Source of the DNA: JAIBAJ01 sp965284645
GTDB lineage: Bacteria; Bacteroidota; Bacteroidia; JAIBAJ01
Length of the DNA stretch: 64,000 bases
Reading direction: 5' to 3'
Assembly (NCBI GenBank): GCA_965284645.1
Contig: OZ260106.1
Location: 2,790,001 to 2,854,000, forward strand
Under the pieces are notes generated by a model. It worked only from the letters and a program-made list of their open reading frames with translations, had not been told where the DNA came from and did not search any database. Position 1 is the stretch's first letter. Each line of letters begins with the position of its first letter. Positions 51,586-59,300 of the stretch are shown here, in pieces. Both the position numbers and the translations under genes were made by a program.

Positions 51586-52203
51586 TTAGGCCGCAGCCAT
51601 TCTTTCCTTCTCTTTCAGGATTTCCAGGGTTTTCACGGCTTTTTTGAAAAGTGAACCTTGGTCTTGATTTTTTTCAGCTTTGGTGTAAATAGGTGAGGCA
51701 GGACTGAAAATAATGGCTTGGGTTGTATTGGCAAAAAACTGGGAAAGTTCAACTGCTTCTGTAGTGGAGTTTGCACCAAGAATAATGGTGGAATAGTCCA
51801 TAAGTTTTAGCATAGTTTGGCTGTTGTAGTCACCAATAACGATAATCCCCATTACTTTTTCCTGAATCACTTTGCTTAGTTTGTGCAGTTTAGAAATGGC
51901 ATCGGATTCATTCATAATCCAAACAATTTGCTTTTCAGGAATAAACTGAAGCGCTTCCAAGGCATTGGGAATGGACGAACTTAGGGAGTCGTTATAATAA
52001 CTAACACCGTCAATGGTTGCTACTTTTTCGCACCTAGAATGACCTGAATAAACATCTGAAACGCTTTCTGATACTATTTCATGGTGCAACATTAGCAACA
52101 AGGTATCAAAATCATCTTCGGATGGAATGGCGGTTTGATTATATGTGGTGGATTCGACCATTTTTCGACGAGTAAAAATAGAAATTCTTTGGGTTCTTAA
52201 CAT
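51586..52203 (-). CDS. Stand-alone MurD C-terminal-domain-like protein
   Basis: 205 residues from the ATG at 52203 (MLRTQRISIFTRR). The segment from about 65 on follows the C-terminal ligase domain of MurD: HSRCEKVATIDGVSYYNDSLSSSIPNALEALQF against the usual HR(x)ExV..GV.F.NDSKATN, then QIVWIMNESDA, VMGIIVIGDYNSQ and IIFSPASPIYT. The NDSKATN lysine is changed. No ATP-binding Walker motif or MurD N-terminal domain is present, so ligase activity is not expected. It may be a relic or a regulatory protein. A frame from 52245 adds only unsupported residues. Confidence 0.6.
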   Translation of the reverse strand: MLRTQRISIFTRRKMVESTTYNQTAIPSEDDFDTLLLMLHHEIVSESVSDVYSGHSRCEKVATIDGVSYYNDSLSSSIPNALEALQFIPEKQIVWIMNESDAISKLHKLSKVIQEKVMGIIVIGDYNSQTMLKLMDYSTIILGANSTTEAVELSQFFANTTQAIIFSPASPIYTKAEKNQDQGSLFKKAVKTLEILKEKERMAAA

Positions 52204-52363
52204 AGTATTTTCATAAATAGTTAAAAAAAATCGGTCAACAACCAAACCTTTGCTTTTGCGCTTTCCTAAAATTTAGAATTCGCCAAGGACATAAGGTTTA
52301 AATGGTTTATTGGTTTTATCACCCAAATTATTAACTTTACCCAACTAAATAAAAGTATACTTT

Positions 52364-53944
52364 ATGAGAAAATTTACCTTTGGAATGCTTGTTCTCCTGT
52401 TCGGAACACTTGCAAATTCGCAAGCCCAAACTTGGTCGCAAGAAGTAGCTCCAATCATTTTTAATAAATGCGGGAGTTGCCATAATCCAGGAGGAGTAGG
52501 GCATTATTCTTTGCTAAGCTTTGAAGATGCTTATTATTTGCGTTATTCCATCCAGGATAGAGTAGTGAACGGGAAAATGCCACCTTGGCCTCCAGATACA
52601 AACTATACTCGCTTATCCCATGAGCGAATTCTTACACAGCAAGAAATTCAGACTCTTTCCGATTGGGTTGATAATGGTGCCTTAAGTGGAGATCTTTCCA
52701 CAGCTCCCCAGCCACCAACCTACAACAATGGACCTGAACTTACTGACTATGACTTGGAATTGACCATGCCAATTTATACCGTAAATACAGTTTCAGATTT
52801 GTATCGTTGTTTTGTATTGCCTCCTAATATTACTGAAAATAAAATGATTACGGGATTAGAAGTTATTCCAGGCAATAAAAATATAGTACACCATGTGCTT
52901 GTTTTCTCAGATACAACCCACCAAGCCCAAGTATTGGATGCTGGCGACCCAGAACCTGGATATACCAATTTTGGCGGTACCGGAACCCCCAATCCTACTT
53001 TATTGGCTGGCTGGGTGCCCGGATCAAGAGCCTTACAGATGCCTGCTAATTTTGGAATAAAACTGTTTTCCAATGCTGATGTAGTTATTCAGATTCATTA
53101 TCCAGGTGGAGTTTTCAATGAAACCGATAGCACAAAAATCCGATTGAAATTTGCACCAACTGTCACCGGTATGAGACAAGTGAATACTGCGCCAATCCTG
53201 AATCATATAATTGGATTGACGAATGGACCATTGGTAATTCCTGCAAATGAAACAAAAACCTTTTACACCTCCTATACCATTCCAGCTGTGAATGTTTCCT
53301 TGTTGAGTGTTGCGCCGCACATGCATCTCATTGGAAGAAATATTGTAGCATTTGCTGTATCTCCTCAACAAGACACCATTCCTTTTATTCGAATCAATGA
53401 TTGGGATTTTCATTGGCAAGGTTTCTATAACTTCAAAAAAATAGTCAAAGTCCCAGCAAACTCTACCTTTTATGGCGAAGCATTTTATGACAATACGTCG
53501 AATAATCCAGCCAATCCCAACAATCCGCCTCAAACTGTTTCAGTGGGTGAAGGAACAGCCGATGAAATGTGTTTGGTTTATTTTCAATACACCCCATATT
53601 TTCCCGGCGATGAAAATATTACCATTGATAGTACGGACATATTAACCGGAACAGAATCGTTTGATTTTTCTGATAAAATTAAAACGGTCCAACTTTACGA
53701 GCCTTATCCAAATCCTTCTAAATCCAACTTGGCCTATATTGATTTTTATCTTCCTGAAACTGGAGATGTGGAATTACAAATCCTTGATTTATCGGGCAAA
53801 ACCGTATTTCAACAAAGTTGGAAGGCTATATCCAATGGAATCACAACAAAAAAATTGGATCTGGGAGGTTTAGCTCAAGGATCTTATGTTTTCCGATTGG
53901 AATCCAATGGTTTAGTGCGAACAAAAAATTGGATAAAAGATTAA
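52364..53944 (+). CDS. T9SS-secreted copper monooxygenase-like protein with c-haem motif
   Basis: 526 residues, monocistronic. Signal peptide (to about AQ22), then a cytochrome c motif CGSCH at 36-40 with a PPWPP segment after it. The central region resembles peptidylglycine/dopamine monooxygenases: IVHHVLVF (His176, His177), IQIHYPG (His245), APHMHLIGR (His319, His321) and a candidate Met ligand at 402 (DEMCLVYF). The end is a type IX sorting domain (YEPYPNPSKSNLAYIDF... GSYVFRLESN). I infer a surface redox enzyme in which a haem could feed electrons to copper. Substrate unknown. Confidence 0.8.
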   Translation: MRKFTFGMLVLLFGTLANSQAQTWSQEVAPIIFNKCGSCHNPGGVGHYSLLSFEDAYYLRYSIQDRVVNGKMPPWPPDTNYTRLSHERILTQQEIQTLSDWVDNGALSGDLSTAPQPPTYNNGPELTDYDLELTMPIYTVNTVSDLYRCFVLPPNITENKMITGLEVIPGNKNIVHHVLVFSDTTHQAQVLDAGDPEPGYTNFGGTGTPNPTLLAGWVPGSRALQMPANFGIKLFSNADVVIQIHYPGGVFNETDSTKIRLKFAPTVTGMRQVNTAPILNHIIGLTNGPLVIPANETKTFYTSYTIPAVNVSLLSVAPHMHLIGRNIVAFAVSPQQDTIPFIRINDWDFHWQGFYNFKKIVKVPANSTFYGEAFYDNTSNNPANPNNPPQTVSVGEGTADEMCLVYFQYTPYFPGDENITIDSTDILTGTESFDFSDKIKTVQLYEPYPNPSKSNLAYIDFYLPETGDVELQILDLSGKTVFQQSWKAISNGITTKKLDLGGLAQGSYVFRLESNGLVRTKNWIKD

Positions 53945-54044
53945 ACAAAAAATAATCTGTTTAAAATCGTTAATTCATAATAATATGAACGATTTTCTAA
54001 TATTTTTATCCCCTCTATTAACCTGTAAACCTTAAAAAATCACT

Positions 54045-55712
54045 ATGGATAAAAATCTGTGGCTAAAGAATTACCCGGAAGGTGTTCCGCATGAAGTAAG
54101 CCCTAATACATTTAATAATGTAGTCGAAATTTTTGAACAAAGTTGTAAGAACTACAGCGACCTACCTGCCTTTGAAAACATGGGCGCCGTATTGACTTAT
54201 GCTGACTTAGAAAGGTTGGCTACCAACTTTGCTGCCTATCTTCAAAACAAAACGGATTTGGTACCAGGCGATAAAATTGCCATTCAGATGCCAAATATTT
54301 TGCAATATCCCGTGGCCTTGTACGGAGCTATGAAAGCTGGATTGATTGTGGTGAATACCAATCCGCTTTATACACCAAGGGAAATGGAATACCAATTCAA
54401 GGATTCAGGAGCAAAAGCCATTGTTATTGTGGCCAACTTTGCTGATAGCCTTGAACAAGTAATAAAAAATACCTCTATCAAACATGTTTTCCTAACCGAA
54501 ATCGGCGATTTGATGGGATTCCCAAAGAAACATATCGTCAATTTCGTTTTGAAATATGTTAAGAAAATGGTTCCAAGCTTTAACCTTCCGCAAGCCATTT
54601 CTTTTTCTTCTGCCTTGGCCGATAATGGGTTGAAGTTTAAAAAGGTAAAAATCCTACCGGATGATATAGCCTTCCTACAATATACCGGCGGTACAACTGG
54701 GGTTTCTAAAGGTGCCATTTTGAACCACTTCAATATTGTGGCTAATATGGAACAAATGAATGCTTGGATGCAAACTGCCGTGAAAGATAGAATTGAAGTT
54801 ATCATCACGCCATTGCCGCTTTACCATATTTTCTCCTTAACGGTAAACTGTTTAGGGTTTATGTCGAAAGGTGGTAAAAACGTTTTAATCACCAATCCAA
54901 GAGATATTCCAGGTTTCGTAAAAGAACTGAAAAAACACAAATTCACTATCATTACAGGGGTGAATACATTGTTTAATGCATTACTTAATAATGAGGAGTT
55001 CAATAAATTGGATTTCAGTCATTTAAAAGTAACAGTTGGAGGTGCGATGGCTGTTCAAAGACTGGTAGCCGAGCGTTGGAAAAAAGTAACTGGTTGTGTA
55101 TTGACCGAGGGGTATGGTTTAACTGAAAGTTCACCTGCAGCATCAGCCAATCCAATCGTAGGAGGTAAGGATCGCATTGGTACCATAGGTTTGCCAATTC
55201 CTAGTACCGAATTCAAATTGATGGATGATGATGACCAAGAAGTTCCATTGGGACAACCCGGTGAAATCTGGATTAAAGGTCCTCAAGTGATGCAGGGTTA
55301 TTACAACAAACCAGATGAAACTGCAAAAGTGATTACAGTAGACGGCTGGCTAAAAACAGGTGATATAGCAATCTTCACTGAAGAAGGCTACTTCAAAATC
55401 GTGGATCGTAAAAAAGATATGATTTTGGTATCTGGATTTAATGTGTATCCGAACGAAATCGAAGATGTTGTAGCTTCTTGTCCTGGAGTTTTGGAAGTAG
55501 CCGCTATCGGTATTCCGGACGAAAAATCAGGCGAAGTAGTGAAAATCTTTGTAGTGAAAAAAGACCAAAGTTTGACCGAAGATGCGGTGATGGCTTATTG
55601 TAAAGAAAACCTAACTGGTTATAAATTACCTAAACACATCGAATTTAGAGCTGAACTTCCAAAAACCAACGTTGGTAAAATCCTTCGTAGGGCTTTGAGA
55701 GACCAGAAATAG
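54045..55712 (+). CDS. fadD: Long-chain acyl-CoA synthetase
   Basis: 555 residues, ANL superfamily; activates fatty acids with ATP and CoA. The P-loop QYTGGTTGVSKGAILNH, the core motif TEGYGLTESSPAAS, DGWLKTGDIA and the C-terminal hinge DRKKDMILVSGFNVYPNEIE with LPKTNVGKILRRALR are all intact. Normal length. Cytosolic or loosely membrane-bound. It is transcribed alone with its own terminator, and there is no beta-oxidation cluster around it. Confidence 0.93.
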   Translation: MDKNLWLKNYPEGVPHEVSPNTFNNVVEIFEQSCKNYSDLPAFENMGAVLTYADLERLATNFAAYLQNKTDLVPGDKIAIQMPNILQYPVALYGAMKAGLIVVNTNPLYTPREMEYQFKDSGAKAIVIVANFADSLEQVIKNTSIKHVFLTEIGDLMGFPKKHIVNFVLKYVKKMVPSFNLPQAISFSSALADNGLKFKKVKILPDDIAFLQYTGGTTGVSKGAILNHFNIVANMEQMNAWMQTAVKDRIEVIITPLPLYHIFSLTVNCLGFMSKGGKNVLITNPRDIPGFVKELKKHKFTIITGVNTLFNALLNNEEFNKLDFSHLKVTVGGAMAVQRLVAERWKKVTGCVLTEGYGLTESSPAASANPIVGGKDRIGTIGLPIPSTEFKLMDDDDQEVPLGQPGEIWIKGPQVMQGYYNKPDETAKVITVDGWLKTGDIAIFTEEGYFKIVDRKKDMILVSGFNVYPNEIEDVVASCPGVLEVAAIGIPDEKSGEVVKIFVVKKDQSLTEDAVMAYCKENLTGYKLPKHIEFRAELPKTNVGKILRRALRDQK

Positions 55713-55730
55713 TAAAAATTCACGCAAAAC

Positions 55731-55767
55731 AAATGCCCAGTTATTCTGTAGCTGGGCATTTTTCTTT
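55731..55767 (+). terminator. Rho-independent terminator
   Basis: Stem AAATGCCCAG/CTGGGCATTT with 11-base loop and T-rich tail, 18 bp after the acyl-CoA synthetase stop. Confidence 0.85.
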
Positions 55768-55782
55768 TAAATCCTGCTCCAA

Positions 55783-56394
55783 ATGTATATTCCTAAACAA
55801 TTTTCTATGCCCGAAGGCGATGTGCTGGACTTTATTCGATCCAATCCATTCGGAATTTTAGTAACAGCAGCAGCAGATGGCATAAAGGCTACGCACATAC
55901 CATTTCATGTAAAGGAAACAAACAATTCTTGGGTGCTTTGGGCCCATTTAGCGGGTGCTAATCCACATGCTTCTTGCTTGTTGGAAAAGGAACATTTAGC
56001 TATATTTTCAGGTGTACACGCTTACGTTTCCTCTTCTTGGTACAAAAATGTAAATGTTTCTACCTGGAATTACGAGGCCGTGCATGTTACAGGAACTATC
56101 CAATTGCTTTCTGAATCAGAATTGTTGGAGGCGCTAAACGAACTAACCAATTCCTATGAGCATGGACAAGAGTCGCCGCTCACATTAGACAAAATTCCAA
56201 CAAAAATGGTTTCTGCTTATTTGAAGGAAATTGTAGGCTTCGCATTTCATCCCCAAAAGGTAGAAGCAAAGGCAAAGCTCAGCCAAAACCGCAACCGGCA
56301 GGATCATGCTTCCATTGTTTCTCACCTTGAAAAACAAGTTGACCCCTTAGCTCAAGAAGTGGCCAAAAAAATGAAGAAGAACCGACTAGGCTAG
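55783..56394 (+). CDS. PaiB-type FMN-binding family protein
   Basis: 203 residues, FMN-binding split barrel. MYIPKQFSMPEGDVLDFIRSNPFGILVTA, THIPFHVKETN, LWAHLAGANPHA and the SSWYKNVNVSTWNYEAVHVTGTI motif are those of PaiB, named as a negative regulator of sporulation and protease genes in Bacillus; in this phylum its role is not known and it may bind FMN or haem. A final KLSQNRNRQDHASIVSHLE helix completes the usual length. It meets the macroglobulin gene tail to tail with a 4 bp overlap. Confidence 0.9.
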   Translation: MYIPKQFSMPEGDVLDFIRSNPFGILVTAAADGIKATHIPFHVKETNNSWVLWAHLAGANPHASCLLEKEHLAIFSGVHAYVSSSWYKNVNVSTWNYEAVHVTGTIQLLSESELLEALNELTNSYEHGQESPLTLDKIPTKMVSAYLKEIVGFAFHPQKVEAKAKLSQNRNRQDHASIVSHLEKQVDPLAQEVAKKMKKNRLG

Positions 56395-59300
56395 GAGGGA
56401 GGTCCTTCTTTTATTACTTCAACCCAAGTTCCTGATTTACGAGCATAGTAAGAATTGTCGTACATCGCTTCTACGCTCGGACCTGAAAGGAAGAATTTAC
56501 CCAAATAGGCAGCATTCAATTGAATTCGGTACACCTTGGTTTGGTTCTTTCCTAAATTGAAATAGGTATAAACCCTATCATCCCTAATATCTTGGTAAGT
56601 GAAATCGCTGTTGGCAACTTGCGCTCCTAAATTGGTGTTGTCTTCCATGCGCACATTTCTGATTTCCCATCCCGAAGCAAACACCTGCGACAAGGCCAAT
56701 TGACGAATATCGATTCCTGACATGGCATTGGCTAGGGTAACTTCGGCCACAAAGTCTGTACCTTGGTTCAAGTGGCTTATGTCAATAGGATTGCCTTTTA
56801 GGTCTTTATAGGTGACTTTCATTTCCATATTAGATGATTCGTCCTTGGTTTGCTCAAAACTGGGTCGTCCGGTGGTCGTTAACTGAATGAACATTGGGCC
56901 TGCTCCTGCATCATTCTTAATGGTGATTTTTCCGAAAGGTTTGGCATTTAAATCAATGGATTTTTTGAAACTCAATCCGGTGGTTTTAATACGGGTGTTG
57001 GTTCCGTTAATACTTAAGCTTCCCGATAATCCTTTTTGCTTGGAATTGCCAACGAATTTGCTCATAGCCATTAAACTATAAGCGGTAGTTTGGGTACTGT
57101 AATAAGCATCCCTGTTTAATTCCAAGGCTAATTCTTTGGCTTTCATTCCAGCTAATCCGGTTTGTCCCAGCAGTAGCATGGTTTCCAAAATCATGGCATC
57201 ATCCCGTGTGCTTGAACCAAAGCTATAATCCATTTCCCTGTAGGGTTTTACTTTATTGGCTTGGTTTTGAACTAATTTCAGGGCCACATCTTTTTGTCCG
57301 GCCAAGGCATATGCGGCTGCCAATCGCCACCTTGCCTGGAGACTCAGGTTAGCTTTTTCTCGTAATCGGTTCATGGCGCTTAATACCGGAACTTTGGCTA
57401 AGGCCAAGGTATACAAGCGATAGGCTTGGGTATGGTCATCGTCGGAATAATAATAATTCAAATACGCATTTGGTCTCCAGCTTAGGGCCGCCTTCTTTTG
57501 GAATTCAATCCATTTTGATTTCCAGCCGCTGGGTAAACTGTAGCCTTGAGCTTCGGCTTCCAACATAAAATGTCCACTGTAATTGCTTCCCCAATGGTTT
57601 GGATCATTTTCCCCCGGCCAATAACTCATTCCGCCATCCGTAGTTTGGAACCCTTTCAGGCGTTTAATTCCTTCTATGATATTTTTATCAATTGTGGCTT
57701 TGCGGTTTGGATCCAAATCCATAACCTTGCTTAAATACAATTGAGGGAAAACGGAAGATGTAGTTTGTTCTACACAGCCATGTGGGTAAACAATCAAATA
57801 ATCCAGTCGCTTTTCTAGGTTGAAATTTTGAATGCCCGAGACTTCTATGGTAGCTTTGTTTGTGCCAGCCGAACCAAATGAAGCGTAGTCAAGGCTGATG
57901 GATTGTCCGGCTGGAACCACCTGATTCGAGGTTCTTGAAACAGGCATATTGGGGTTTCTAACCTCGATTTCAATTTCATCTTTCGAATGGTGACTACCTG
58001 AACTGGCTTCCACGGCAATTTTTGTAACCCCTACACTGTTTTTTACTTTCAATTCAAAGGTTGCTACTTGGTCGCCAACTTCATTAAAGGTTAAGGATTG
58101 AGTAGGATTGGAAACAACTGAAACTAGATTTCCTGCCTTTACCTTGAGGGTAACGTTTTTAACCGATTTTTCCATGGCAAACACCGTAACCGGAAGTTTT
58201 ACAGTTTCTTCTGGTCCGAGTACTCTTGGCAAAGTAGCCAGTACCATTAAAGGTTTTCTAACTGCAACTGTTTTTTCGGCTAGGCCATAGGCTCCATCTT
58301 GTCCGGCCACTACCATAACCCTCACCGAACCTACATATGGTGGAACATCGATAGCGTGGTTCTTGGTTTGTCCGGCTGGAAGGTAAAAAGGACCAACGAA
58401 ACGTACCATAGGTTTAAAGCGGTTGGCTTTGGAACCTTCTTTGCCATGTAAGCCTTCATCACCTCCAATTCCTAAAACGGTTTCAATTTCGCCGGCCCAA
58501 GCTCCAATTACTTGGTCGAACAAATCCCAAGTCCTTACGCCAAGCGCCTCTCTGGCATAAAAACTTTCCCAGGCATCCGGAGTTTTGAATCGGGTAAGGT
58601 CCAACAAGCCTTCATCCACAATGGCTAAGGTATAGGTCATTGCCTTGCCATTGGCTTCGCTAATTTTTACATTGGTTTTGCTTTCCGGTTGCAAAACTTC
58701 AGCCATGGAAATACTAGGTTTCAGGTGGGTATTGGGATCTTCTATCCGTATTGGAATAACGCCATATTGCCGAATGGGCAAATCATTAATGGTTTGCTTA
58801 AAAGGCTGCACCAGGGTGACATACGCATAAATATTCGGTGTCATTTCGGAAGAAGCTTTGAATTTTACTTCATTTTGTCCCTTGTTTAGGCTCACCCAAA
58901 AGGCTTTTAGCACTCTTGAGCCCGTTTCTAGGCTTATCAGTGCACGGCTGTTTTCCATGGCCGGAATGGAAAGTTTGATGTCATCGCCAGGGGCAAAAAC
59001 CTCCTTGTTGGCACTAAAGTTCACGGTCGAAGGTGCTTTTCCGCCATCACCTTCTCGGGTCCACCAATTTTCCCAATCAAACCAAACTTCGGAGCTGGTG
59101 CAATGTCCGCTTTCCAAATCGGTAATGCTTAGGCGGTACCTTCCCCAATCATCATTTTCGATTTTGAAGTTAAAATTACAGGTTCCATTGCTGCCGGTAG
59201 TTTCTTCGAGTTCAATCTTTTGATCGCCATATTCATAACTTTCGTAATCGTAGTCGCCATCTTCATTGTCCCACCACCATCTCCAGGATAATTTCTTAAG

